Positions 42,930 through 50,227 of a stretch of DNA of 50,227 nt are shown here, piece by piece (within the stretch, counting starts at the first letter, position 1; each line of letters opens with the position of its first letter). The stretch lies in assembly GCA_037445875.1 (NCBI GenBank), contig JBBIJR010000017.1:1-50227 (forward strand), given 5' to 3'. The DNA comes from JBBIJR01 sp037445875 (GTDB lineage Bacteria > CLD3 > SB21). The notes under the pieces were generated by a model, which searched no databases, was not told the DNA's origin, and saw only the letters and a program-made list of their open reading frames with translations. The translations under genes were made by a program, and so were the position numbers.

Positions 42930-43493
42930 TCAATGAACCATCACTTCGGTTTTTTCCTCTTCCTCGCCGGCCGCTTTCTCGGCCGGCGTCTTTGTTCCCT
43001 CCCTGCCCGCCAGGTAGGCCGCGCCCACCAATGCGACGAGCAACAAAACGGTGACGACGTCGAACGGCAGGATGAAGTGCGACAGGAGCGCCTGTCCGAT
43101 CTCGCCGAGCAGGTCGGCCGGCAGGTCTGCACGTGAACCGTTCCCGCGCGCATACTGACTCTTGAAGAGGTACGTCACGATCAAGACCATCACGCCCACT
43201 CCGATCACGGGCCCTACGAAGCGCTGGGAATTGAACGGATCGCGCGTCTCATCGTTTATGCGCATCGTTAGCATGATCGCGAACAGAATCAGGATCGTGA
43301 TGGCCCCGATATACACGAGCACCTGCACGACCGCGAGGAACTCTGCGTCAAGAGTGATGAACAGCGCCGCGAGACAGAACAACATGCCGGCAAGGAACGT
43401 TGCCGATTTGAAAATATTTCGGTGCAGAATGGTGACGAGCGCGAACACCACCGCCAGACCCCCAAAGACATAAAACGCCATCACCTGTCCCAT
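42930..43493 (-). CDS. nuoJ: NADH-quinone oxidoreductase subunit J
   Basis: About 187 residues with five membrane segments and an acidic, Lys-rich C-terminal tail (EEEEKTE). It has the conserved VQVLVYIGAITILILFAIM helix, the flexible TM3 with the pi-bulge region. Start at ATG 43493, seven bases after GGAG; a GTG two codons earlier (43499) is possible. The loop between TM3 and TM4 is of usual length. Confidence 0.94.
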   Translation of the reverse strand: MGQVMAFYVFGGLAVVFALVTILHRNIFKSATFLAGMLFCLAALFITLDAEFLAVVQVLVYIGAITILILFAIMLTMRINDETRDPFNSQRFVGPVIGVGVMVLIVTYLFKSQYARGNGSRADLPADLLGEIGQALLSHFILPFDVVTVLLLVALVGAAYLAGREGTKTPAEKAAGEEEEKTEVMVH

Positions 43494-43508
43494 AAACACG
43501 CTCCGAAT

Positions 43509-44129
43509 CTAAACTTTCTCGTCCGTTCCGGCCGCGACTTTTTTCTCGGCCAGCTTCTTCATACGTTCTTCATACTCGCGCTTATTGATCACATCGATAA
43601 TCTCTCGTTCTCTGGGGGAAATGATCGGCTGATGAGCGGCACCGGTCTGGCGTCTGCTTGCATCGTAGAGATCGTTGTGGTACTTCATGTCCTTCACCAG
43701 CACCATGTCCATCTCGGCCCGGTCGTACAACGCCACCTCGTAATCGTGGCCCATGATGATCGCGTCGAAGTTGCAGGCCTCGATGCACAGATTGCAGAAT
43801 TCGCATTTGACGTAGTCGAGTTTGAATTCCGAAGCGATTCGTTTCTTGGTGGGATCGGGATGCCTGTCGGCCGTTACCTGGATGCACGAAACCGGACACA
43901 CGACCACACAGGCCATACACGCAACGCATTTGGTATAGCCGGCAAACTCACCCTCCGTTTCGTACATCATCTTGACGTAGCCGATGTACCGATCGGCCAG
44001 TTCTTTGCGTACGTCGGGATATTCTACCGTCGTTTTGCGAGAGAACATGTACTTAAGGGTCACGGCCATGCCCAGCATCAGGCCCCAGAGCCCTTTAAGG
44101 AGTTTGATCACGTATGGCACGACGCTCAC
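43509..44129 (-). CDS. nuoI: NADH-quinone oxidoreductase subunit I, 2x[4Fe-4S]
   Basis: 206 residues from the GTG at 44129 (GGAAG just upstream); the frame is open further but would overlap nuoH. Two ferredoxin-like motifs, CVACMACVVVCP and CEFCNLCIEACN, bind the N6a and N6b clusters that pass electrons toward NuoB. The N-terminal amphipathic helix (YVIKLLKGLWGLMLGMAVTLKYMF) lies on the membrane. There is a C-terminal extension of ~50 charged residues, longer than in E. coli, which may contact an alternative electron-input partner. Confidence 0.95.
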   Translation of the reverse strand: MSVVPYVIKLLKGLWGLMLGMAVTLKYMFSRKTTVEYPDVRKELADRYIGYVKMMYETEGEFAGYTKCVACMACVVVCPVSCIQVTADRHPDPTKKRIASEFKLDYVKCEFCNLCIEACNFDAIIMGHDYEVALYDRAEMDMVLVKDMKYHNDLYDASRRQTGAAHQPIISPREREIIDVINKREYEERMKKLAEKKVAAGTDEKV

Positions 44130-44143
44130 CTTCCTACCCGATA

Positions 44144-45127
44144 CTAATCGTTTAACAACCACACGGCGGCTCCCGTGGCCACCAGATTCGCAAAGCCGAT
44201 GGGCAGCAGCACCTTCCACCCGAATTCCATCAGGTGGTCTACACGCAGCCGGGGGAACGTCCATCGGAACCACATCAACAGGAAGATCACGAAATACGTT
44301 TTCCCAACAAACATCAGCACGTGCATCCACGTCGGTACGGTCGTATTGTCGGCGAACGGGATCAGCCAGCCGCCCAGGAACAACAGGACCACGACCGCCG
44401 ACGAAACCAGCATGGCAGAGTATTCGCCAAGGAAGAAAAAGGCGAACTTGGTCCCACTGTATTCCGTGTGGAAACCGGCCACGAGCTCCGATTCCGCCTC
44501 GGGAAGATCAAACGGCGCCCTGTTGGCCTCCGCGGTAGCGGCCACGAGAAACAAAAGGAAGCCTACCGGTTGATATACAATGTACCACGTCCCTCCGGCC
44601 TGCAAGGCCACGATCTCCTGCATCGAGAGCGTGCCGGCGATCAGAAACACACCGAGCACAGCGGTAATCATGGGAACTTCGTAGGACACCATTTGGGCGG
44701 CGGACCGCATCGCTCCAATGAGGGCGTATCGGCTATTCGATCCGTACCCGGCCCAGAGAATGGCAAAGATCACCGAACTTCCCAGGGCGAAGATGTAGAC
44801 GGCACCCATGTTGAGATCGCTCACGCCGACCGTTCCGGCGACCGGAATCGTTACAAACGCGGCAAACGGCGCTACGAACGCGAGGATGGGCGCCAGCAGG
44901 AAAATGCCGGTATCGGTCTTTTCATTTCGGATGTTCTCTTTCAGGATCAGTTTGATGATATCGGCCGTTGTTTGAAGAAGTCCCCACGGCCCCACGCGAT
45001 TGGGACCGATCCTCGATTGCATCCAGGCCGAAACCTTGCGCTCGAGAAACACGAGGATCAGCGCCTGGAGAGCCAGCAAACCAAACACCACCAGTACTGC
45101 AACAACTCCAAACAACATTTCGTTCAT
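44144..45127 (-). CDS. nuoH: NADH-quinone oxidoreductase subunit H
   Basis: 327 residues from the ATG at 45127, preceded by GAAGG; a longer open frame upstream overlaps nuoD and is not coding. It has eight membrane helices and forms the quinone-entry channel with NuoB and NuoD. Conserved marks are FLERKVSAWMQSRIGPNRVGPWGLLQ, the E-rich loop RAPFDLPEAESELVAGFHTEYSG and RWTFPRLRVDHLM. Confidence 0.96.
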   Translation of the reverse strand: MNEMLFGVVAVLVVFGLLALQALILVFLERKVSAWMQSRIGPNRVGPWGLLQTTADIIKLILKENIRNEKTDTGIFLLAPILAFVAPFAAFVTIPVAGTVGVSDLNMGAVYIFALGSSVIFAILWAGYGSNSRYALIGAMRSAAQMVSYEVPMITAVLGVFLIAGTLSMQEIVALQAGGTWYIVYQPVGFLLFLVAATAEANRAPFDLPEAESELVAGFHTEYSGTKFAFFFLGEYSAMLVSSAVVVLLFLGGWLIPFADNTTVPTWMHVLMFVGKTYFVIFLLMWFRWTFPRLRVDHLMEFGWKVLLPIGFANLVATGAAVWLLND

Positions 45128-45147
45128 CGTATGCCTTCGTTTCGGTA

Positions 45148-46380
45148 TTATCGGTCCACGTCCCCGAGCACGATATCCACGCTCCCGAGGATCGCCACCA
45201 GGTCTGCAATCTTCCACCCTACTACCATCAGCGGCAGGATGCTCAAGTTCGAAAAACTGGGCGTACGATACTTCACGCGGTTGGGCTTTACCGAGCCATC
45301 CGATTCCATATACACGCCGTATTCGCCGCGAGGGGCCTCCTGGCGAACATAAACATCCCCCACCGGCGGTTTGATGTTCCGAGGCAGCTTCTTCACTTTG
45401 TGCATTCCCTCGGGCAGGCCGTCCAGAGCCTGCCGGACAATCTTTGCCGATTCGACGATCTCGTCCATGCGGACCCGGAAGCGATCGTAGCAGTCGCCAT
45501 CGTAATAGACCGGGATGTCGAAGGTGAAGCGCGGATATACCGAGTACGGTTCTTCTTTCCGCAGGTCCCACGGCATGCCGCATGCTTTGAGCATCGGACC
45601 CGTGATACCGTAGCCGATTGCCTCTTCGAGGGTAATGGCCCCCACCCCGCGGGTCCGTTCGATGAAGATCGGATTGCCGGTAATCAGATGGTGGTAATCC
45701 TCGACTTTTGCCGGGAGGAGGTCCAGGAATTGCCGAGCGAGCTTTCCAAAGCGCGGCGTTATGTCTTCGGCCACTCCGCCGACACGAACGTACCCGTACG
45801 TGAGCCGGCTCCCGCAGATTTCCTCAAACAGATCGAGAACCAGTTCCCTCTCCCGGAATCCATAAAGGAAGGCCGTCTGCGCACCAATGTCAGCACTGAA
45901 CGCGCCCATCCACAGCAAGTGGGATGCGATTCGGTTCAACTCTCCCACGATCACACGGAGATATTCTGCACGTTCGGGAACCTCGATGGACGCAAGTCGT
46001 TCGACCGCACTGGCCACGCCCCAGTTGGCATTCATAGAACCGAGATAGTCCATCCGATCCGTAAAAGGCACTATCTGCTGATAGTTTCGGTTTTCCGAGA
46101 TCTTCTCAAAGGTACGGTGCAGATAGCCCAGATCCGGGTCGCAGGCAGTGACCACTTCACCCTCCATGCTGACCACCAGCCGCAATACGCCGTGCGTACT
46201 GGGATGCTGTGGGCCGATGTTGAGGAGGAACTCTTCCGTCTTGAGTTCGGTCTCTGGCCGCGTCCTGACAATTTCTTTTCGGCGGACGGGAATCTGATCG
46301 ATCAACGGCACGTCCGGCCTGAACTGCCTGGACATGAGGTTGGCCGGTGGGACCGCCTTTAGCGTATGGTGTGGCATCAT
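45148..46380 (-). CDS. nuoD: NADH-quinone oxidoreductase subunit D
   Basis: 410-residue 49-kDa-type subunit lining the quinone pocket, separate from NuoC as in most non-enterobacterial complexes. The quinone-head His is present in IGPQHPSTHGVLR, and the C-terminus ends DIVLGDVDR as expected. The position that is usually Tyr (NNWGYALAVEKL-like motifs) reads NANWGVASAVERL here, so a residue that normally hydrogen-bonds quinone is Val. It starts at the ATG pair 46380 after AGGA, 33 bases after nuoC. Confidence 0.95.
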   Translation of the reverse strand: MMPHHTLKAVPPANLMSRQFRPDVPLIDQIPVRRKEIVRTRPETELKTEEFLLNIGPQHPSTHGVLRLVVSMEGEVVTACDPDLGYLHRTFEKISENRNYQQIVPFTDRMDYLGSMNANWGVASAVERLASIEVPERAEYLRVIVGELNRIASHLLWMGAFSADIGAQTAFLYGFRERELVLDLFEEICGSRLTYGYVRVGGVAEDITPRFGKLARQFLDLLPAKVEDYHHLITGNPIFIERTRGVGAITLEEAIGYGITGPMLKACGMPWDLRKEEPYSVYPRFTFDIPVYYDGDCYDRFRVRMDEIVESAKIVRQALDGLPEGMHKVKKLPRNIKPPVGDVYVRQEAPRGEYGVYMESDGSVKPNRVKYRTPSFSNLSILPLMVVGWKIADLVAILGSVDIVLGDVDR

Positions 46381-46413
46381 CCGTGGTCCTGGGTTACATT
46401 TGACACAGGGGCG

Positions 46414-46878
46414 TCACTGAAATTCCGGCTTTTTCACGAAAAAGCCGGGCCGCTCGTAGTCCTTGCGAAGCCCGTGACCGACAAAATCCGGGGGGGTCAG
46501 GATCCGGCGAAGGTCCGGGTGACCCTCAAAACGAACGCCGAGCAGGTCAAACACCTCCCGTTCGGTCCAATTGGCTCCGGCCCACCATCGAGTGACCGAC
46601 GGAATGGATGGTTCGGTCCGGTCAAGTTTGACTTTGACGAGGATGTAATGCTTCCACCGGTACGAATGGAAGCCGTATACCATGTGGATCTGACTTTCGG
46701 GGAGATGATCGGAGGCCGTCAGAAGATCCAGAACATCAATCTGCAACTCCGGCGACTCGCGCAGGAACTGAACAACGGAGAGGAAGTCCTCTTTTCGAAC
46801 AACCAGGTTCTTGTCGTATTCCGTTTCGATCTGAGGAAACCGGTGCCGCACAAGGTCGGCCATCGCTTGAAATTCCAT
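46414..46878 (-). CDS. nuoC: NADH-quinone oxidoreductase subunit C
   Basis: 154-residue 30-kDa-type subunit of the peripheral arm. It has the signature WAGANWTEREVFDLLGVRFEGHPDLRRIL and the following LRKDYERPGF. It starts 8 bases after nuoB. Its length is at the short end, with a minimal N-terminal domain, as in 11-subunit complexes. Confidence 0.94.
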   Translation of the reverse strand: MEFQAMADLVRHRFPQIETEYDKNLVVRKEDFLSVVQFLRESPELQIDVLDLLTASDHLPESQIHMVYGFHSYRWKHYILVKVKLDRTEPSIPSVTRWWAGANWTEREVFDLLGVRFEGHPDLRRILTPPDFVGHGLRKDYERPGFFVKKPEFQ

Positions 46879-46886
46879 GAACTCGT

Positions 46887-47464
46887 CTATTCCTGTAGTC
46901 TGGATTCTGCCTGGAGGTCGTCTTCAGCCGTGGAGACGGATTTCTTTCGCAGGACTCCTTCTTTTTCGATTTTGCGCTGCAGTTGGATAAGCCCGTCGAT
47001 CAAGGTCTCGGGCCTGGGCGGGCATCCCGGCAAGTACACGTCCACCGGGACCAATTGGTCCACGCCTTTGACGACGGTATACGAATCGTAATAGAACGGC
47101 CCGCCGCCGATCGCGCAACTGCCCATGGCGATCACGTACTTCGGCTCGGGCATCTGGTCGTACAATTGTTTGACCCGTGGCGCCATCTTTTCGGTTACCG
47201 TGCCCGCCACGATCATCAGGTCGGCCTGCCGCGGCGACGCCCGCATCACCTCCGCCCCAAACCGCGACAGATCAAACTTGGACATGAGCGTCGCCATCAT
47301 CTCGATGNNNNNNNNNNNNNNNNNNNNNNGGCCAGTCCAAACCCAAGCGGCCACAGCGAGTTCTTCGTGCTCCAGCTGAACAGGGCGTCTATACTTGTGA
47401 TGACGATTTCGCCACCCGGGAACTTCTCTATTTTGGGGAACAACTCCTCGTTGACTACTCCCAT
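46887..47464 (-). CDS. nuoB: NADH-quinone oxidoreductase subunit B, interrupted by an assembly gap
   Basis: About 187 residues after gap correction. Carries cluster N2, the last electron donor to quinone. The first 45 residues end WPLGFGLA, then 22 N, then AIEMMATLMSKFD onward. The family motif GLACCAIEM implies only eight missing bases, which encode the tandem Cys ligands of N2. The other ligands are in AMGSCAIGGGPF and LPGCPPRPE. The ATG at 47464 lies inside the end of nuoA with AGGAG upstream, so the two overlap by 10 bases and are coupled. Confidence 0.93.
47308..47329. other. Assembly gap (22 N) in nuoB
   Basis: The run hides the two adjacent Cys codons of NuoB. Eight bases are expected from the motif, so the run length is not a true distance and breaks the frame artificially. 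Confidence 0.88.
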
Positions 47465-47811
47465 TGCAGGACTCCTTTCTTCCATGCGTAATAGAGGCCG
47501 ATGGAGAGTATCACGATGAAAAACGACAATTCAATGAAGGCCACCGCCGGCCAGAAATTAAACACCTTCACCAGCGGTATGAACAGCACGACCTCCACGT
47601 CAAAGATTACGAAGAGGAGGGCAAAGAGATAATAGCGGATGTTGAACTGAAAGTATGAGTCCGCCTGTGCCGGCAGTTCGCCGCACTCATACGGCGTCAT
47701 TTTAGCTTTGGACGGGCGATTGGGACGCACCGACCAGGAGAGGGCCATCGCCGCCAGTACCATGGCCGCTCCCCCGGCGAGAAAAATCAACACATACAGG
47801 TAATTAGCCAT
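47455..47811 (-). CDS. nuoA: NADH-quinone oxidoreductase subunit A
   Basis: 118 residues with three membrane helices, first gene of the nuo operon. It has the conserved MTPYECGELP loop (containing the redox-sensitive Cys) and the FDVEVVLFIPL helix with its acidic residues. The promoter should lie in the ~100 bases upstream (47812-47911), where I see only an AT-rich stretch and no clear operator. Confidence 0.96.
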   Translation of the reverse strand: MANYLYVLIFLAGGAAMVLAAMALSWSVRPNRPSKAKMTPYECGELPAQADSYFQFNIRYYLFALLFVIFDVEVVLFIPLVKVFNFWPAVAFIELSFFIVILSIGLYYAWKKGVLQWE

Positions 47812-47911
47812 TATCCTTTCACCTCGACAACCTTGCTCCTTTCTTCACAATCCAAAGCCAGCGCAATATAGGGAACTGAAGTAACGTATGCAAGCCACAG
47901 TCAAGATTAAT

Positions 47912-48646
47912 TCAGAATGCCGTACGGATGCCCGCTTCCCCACGCCAATCCACGCGCTCACCGGCCACCAGAACCGGACGGAAATCCGTATAGAAGCCCA
48001 GTGCACCGCTTTTTGCAAGGCGGCGGTACTCCCTCGCCGAATTTACTGCCGCCATGATCCGGTTTACGATGAATCCGAACACAAGATACTGCGCTATTCG
48101 CTCGCTTTGCTGGCTGGAAATTCGAAGGCGGTCGTATTTCCGGCGGTTCGATTCCGTGTCCCACCGCCAGTAATTGGCTTCGGTTTCCTCGTACAGGAAC
48201 TCCGTACCGGAAAGGCGGCGCGTGGTTTCGTTGTACGTGTACAGGTCGGCGAACTTTCCGACGTACGTCGAATAGTCTTTCGGTTTCGGGGCGCTCCAGT
48301 CTACTCCGGCGTGCTGGGCGGCAAAAGCCCGGGCATCGCTCCGAATCCAACCGCTGTGCGACGATGCGTAAAGGTAGACCGACCACAGCGCCACCTCCAT
48401 GCCAAAGAAGTATTTTCCGCTCGTCCAATCCCCGACTTTCCAGTCCTTCAGATACAAGTCACCCGCGCCCGGAACCACCAGCGAATAGAAGAAAACCAGC
48501 TTCCGGGATTTCCGCGTGCCGGATTCCGCCGGTAGTACGGAGGGTGAGAGGATCGATGAGGGAAATTCTACAGCGGCCTGGGTGAACTGTGCGCAAAGGG
48601 AGGTGGGTGCCAGCAGCAGCGAACATAACCAGAGAACTTTTGTCAT
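47912..48646 (-). CDS. Exported DUF5683-like protein
   Basis: 244 residues. A signal peptide ends in SLCAQ. After a low-complexity Ser/Pro linker comes SLVVPGAGDLYLKDWKVGDW, which resembles the SxxxPGxGQ-type motif of DUF5683 proteins common in Bacteroidetes-like genomes, followed by one or two weak membrane segments (FFGMEVALWSVYLY, AQYLVFGFIVNRIM). The function is unknown. It starts 10 bases after the sensor kinase, so the two form an operon, and the protein might be a sensing or envelope partner of that kinase. Confidence 0.68.
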   Translation of the reverse strand: MTKVLWLCSLLLAPTSLCAQFTQAAVEFPSSILSPSVLPAESGTRKSRKLVFFYSLVVPGAGDLYLKDWKVGDWTSGKYFFGMEVALWSVYLYASSHSGWIRSDARAFAAQHAGVDWSAPKPKDYSTYVGKFADLYTYNETTRRLSGTEFLYEETEANYWRWDTESNRRKYDRLRISSQQSERIAQYLVFGFIVNRIMAAVNSAREYRRLAKSGALGFYTDFRPVLVAGERVDWRGEAGIRTAF

Positions 48647-48656
48647 CCAATTCCTT

Positions 48657-50105
48657 TCATGATCTTCTCAATTCGGCTTTGGGAAACATGAGGACGCATC
48701 GAGTCCCGTTCCGGCCGTCCGATTCGATACCGATACCCCCATGATTCTCCTCCACCAGTTTCTTGACAATCGCCAATCCGAGCCCGGAACCCTTTTCCTT
48801 TGTCGTGAAGAAAGGATCAAAGACCTTTTCTCGGATGCCTTCTTCGATGCCGTGGCCGTTATCCGAAATTGTAAGTTCCATCTGGCCATTGTGATCTTTG
48901 GTCTCGATGGTGATCACGCCATCACCGTTCATCGATTGAATGGAGTTCTCGATCAGATTGACTAGAATCTGCCGCAGATGCCCGGGATCCACGAATGCCT
49001 GACGTTCGCGAACGTCCGTCCGGAACTGTATCGCCTTATGGTCTAGGTCCTGACTGAAGATCGAGCGCACCTCATCAATGAGGACCTTGACATCGCAGGT
49101 TTGTGGCTGAGGCACCTTCGGGCGGGCAAACTCCAGGAAGTCCGTGAGGATCTTCTTCATCACGTCGACTTCGTTGATGATCTTGCGGATGTAGTTCCTT
49201 CGCACCCCGTCCTCCGTGATCTCCTTGTTCAGGAGATGTGCGAATATCTCGACGCCGCCCAGCGGATTTCGCAACTCGTGAGCGACACCGGCAAGCATCG
49301 TTTTAAGATACTGGTCCCTCTTGAGGATGTTCCGGCGCATCGTCTCCATCGTGTCACCCAGATACCCGATCTCGTCGTGACTGCGAATGTCGATGGCTCC
49401 TTCCAGATTCCCTGAACCGATCTTCTCCGCCGCGCCCATCAGCTGCTTGACCGGATTGCTGATCGATCGGGCAAGATAGTACCCGATAAGCACGGACACC
49501 ACGACGCCGATGATTCCCACGGTCAGGAGGTGCCACTCGATCCTCTTGACGAGATACAGAAACGTCGCGCTGCCGTCCACTGCGATCACGCCGCGGATTT
49601 CGTTGTTGACGGTCATCGGGACGAATGCGCTCTTATAGAGTTTGCCGTCGTAACTCTCAAACAGCACACTGTGGGAAGGCAGTCCTTTGAGTGTCCGGTC
49701 GAATTCGTAGCGGTTGAATTTCAAGAAAGGATAGTGATAATCGATCCGCACTCCGTCCTCCGTGTCCAGAAGGCTGTTGCCCTGCATGTTCATAATGTAA
49801 ATGCGGTCCACATCCGTTACGTCGCGCAGGTCGGCGAGTTTTTTCTTGAAGTTTCGGTACGTGCGGCTGTTCTCGTCACCCGGAGTCAGCTTCGTGACCA
49901 ATTCGGTATTTACCTGCAAGGCCGCCGCCTGGCCTACCGCGAGCAACTTCTTTCCCAATTCCTCCTCGAGACTGCTCTCTGTGTACCAGTAGTGCAGCAG
50001 TCCACTTACGCTGAAAATGGTCAAACAGAACATGCTGAATGTGAATATCAGCTTGTTCTGGATCTTGGAGGTAATTAGCGGGAACATACGGCTTTGCAAA
50101 CTCAC
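48657..50105 (-). CDS. Membrane sensor histidine kinase with periplasmic domain and HAMP
   Basis: 482 residues from the GTG at 50105; the ATG at 50087 (MFPLITSK) is an equally possible start. TM1 is ~18-40, followed by a ~150-residue periplasmic sensor of the single-Cache type (IYIMNMQGNSLLDTEDG and GVIAVDGSATFL strands), TM2 ~195-217 and a HAMP linker (RSISNPVKQLMGAAEKIGSGNLEG). The phospho-acceptor His276 lies in AGVAHELRNPLGG. The ATPase domain has NLIENSIQSM, ISDNGHGIE and GSGLGLAIVKKLVEENHGG. No response regulator is visible beside it; its partner may lie upstream of the window or elsewhere. Confidence 0.9.
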   Translation of the reverse strand: MSLQSRMFPLITSKIQNKLIFTFSMFCLTIFSVSGLLHYWYTESSLEEELGKKLLAVGQAAALQVNTELVTKLTPGDENSRTYRNFKKKLADLRDVTDVDRIYIMNMQGNSLLDTEDGVRIDYHYPFLKFNRYEFDRTLKGLPSHSVLFESYDGKLYKSAFVPMTVNNEIRGVIAVDGSATFLYLVKRIEWHLLTVGIIGVVVSVLIGYYLARSISNPVKQLMGAAEKIGSGNLEGAIDIRSHDEIGYLGDTMETMRRNILKRDQYLKTMLAGVAHELRNPLGGVEIFAHLLNKEITEDGVRRNYIRKIINEVDVMKKILTDFLEFARPKVPQPQTCDVKVLIDEVRSIFSQDLDHKAIQFRTDVRERQAFVDPGHLRQILVNLIENSIQSMNGDGVITIETKDHNGQMELTISDNGHGIEEGIREKVFDPFFTTKEKGSGLGLAIVKKLVEENHGGIGIESDGRNGTRCVLMFPKAELRRS

Positions 50106-50227
50106 ATACTTTGACGTGCAGACAATTTAGACTTGAGCCTCCTCTTATTCAAGCCTTTTTACGGCAGCCAAAGAACCATGGAAGACCACTGCACGGGCTG
50201 GTAACGTCCGCTTTTGAGCATGGCGAG
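50106..50227. other. Terminal non-coding stretch
   Basis: 122 bases upstream of the kinase start, with no recognisable gene or strong signal. It should hold the kinase promoter on the minus strand. Confidence 0.4.

Noticed and set aside
44331..45583. Extended N-termini for NuoH (to 45583) and NuoI (to 44330)
   Set aside because: The extra residues are out-of-frame readings of the preceding nuo gene; internal starts with ribosome-binding sites match family lengths.
40513..46362. Long plus-strand open frames (for example 40513-41742 and 44968-46362) across the nuo genes
   Set aside because: They lie antisense to highly conserved complex I and glycosyltransferase genes and show no recognisable domain.
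1..50227. CRISPR arrays, insertion sequences, prophage, tRNA or rRNA genes
   Set aside because: No spaced direct repeats, transposase or integrase genes, or cloverleaf/rRNA signatures were seen by eye in the intergenic regions; short RNA genes could still be missed.

Overview
This 50 kb window is dense bacterial coding DNA of moderately high GC, with about 41 genes in long same-strand runs. It has no rRNA, tRNA, insertion sequence, integrase, phage gene or CRISPR array that I could recognise. Two runs of N (28621-28630 and 47308-47329) mark assembly gaps inside genes, so it is probably a metagenome-derived scaffold. A complex I operon without the NADH-input genes, a very large secreted barrel-like protein in tandem with an NHL protein, a DUF5683-like protein and a receiver/PEP-binding fusion best known to me from Bacteroidetes-type genomes all suggest a member of the FCB superphylum outside the well-studied genera. 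That placement is an inference with modest confidence.

Layout. 1-6146: end of a sugar-phosphate isomerase, a convergent NHL plus giant envelope-protein pair, and a lipoprotein prolyl isomerase. 6272-17004: the most striking region. Glutamate dehydrogenase 1 is followed by a ~1000-residue receiver/PEP-binding protein, then glutamate dehydrogenase 2 by a paralogue of that protein, then a tiny zinc-ribbon protein and a third glutamate dehydrogenase of another subfamily. The residues that set coenzyme choice differ between the first two (NAD-like versus NADP-like), so the module has duplicated and diverged. 17339-23970: an isocitrate/isopropylmalate-type dehydrogenase, an HMG-CoA-lyase-like enzyme, a family III CoA-transferase, a LeuC/LeuD-like hydro-lyase pair, a half-ferritin-like small protein and an aminotransferase. 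Together these could cleave a 2-hydroxy tricarboxylate or alkylmalate, via its CoA ester, to acetyl-CoA and a 2-oxoacid. 23967-27541: miaA, purF and a TolB-like propeller. 27691-34732: M1 aminopeptidase lipoprotein, a soluble histidine kinase with a single-domain response regulator, an OPT peptide transporter and peptidase T. 34763-36462: parAB.

36620-47811, all on the minus strand: complex I genes in the order nuoA-B-C-D-H-I-J-K-L, then a membrane glycosyltransferase and a methyltransferase wedged in, then a frameshifted nuoM. nuoE, nuoF, nuoG and nuoN are absent from the cluster. 47912-50105: a DUF5683-like protein and a membrane sensor kinase.

Taken together, an OPT transporter, two peptidases, three glutamate dehydrogenases and an aminotransferase suggest an organism that lives substantially on peptides and amino acids. 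Glutamate would be deaminated to 2-oxoglutarate, carbon could be routed through the CoA-ester cluster, and electrons would go to a complex I that takes them from something other than NADH (for example ferredoxin). The receiver/PEP-binding proteins paired with each glutamate dehydrogenase are the best candidates for an undescribed regulatory or catalytic system at the glutamate/2-oxoglutarate/PEP node.
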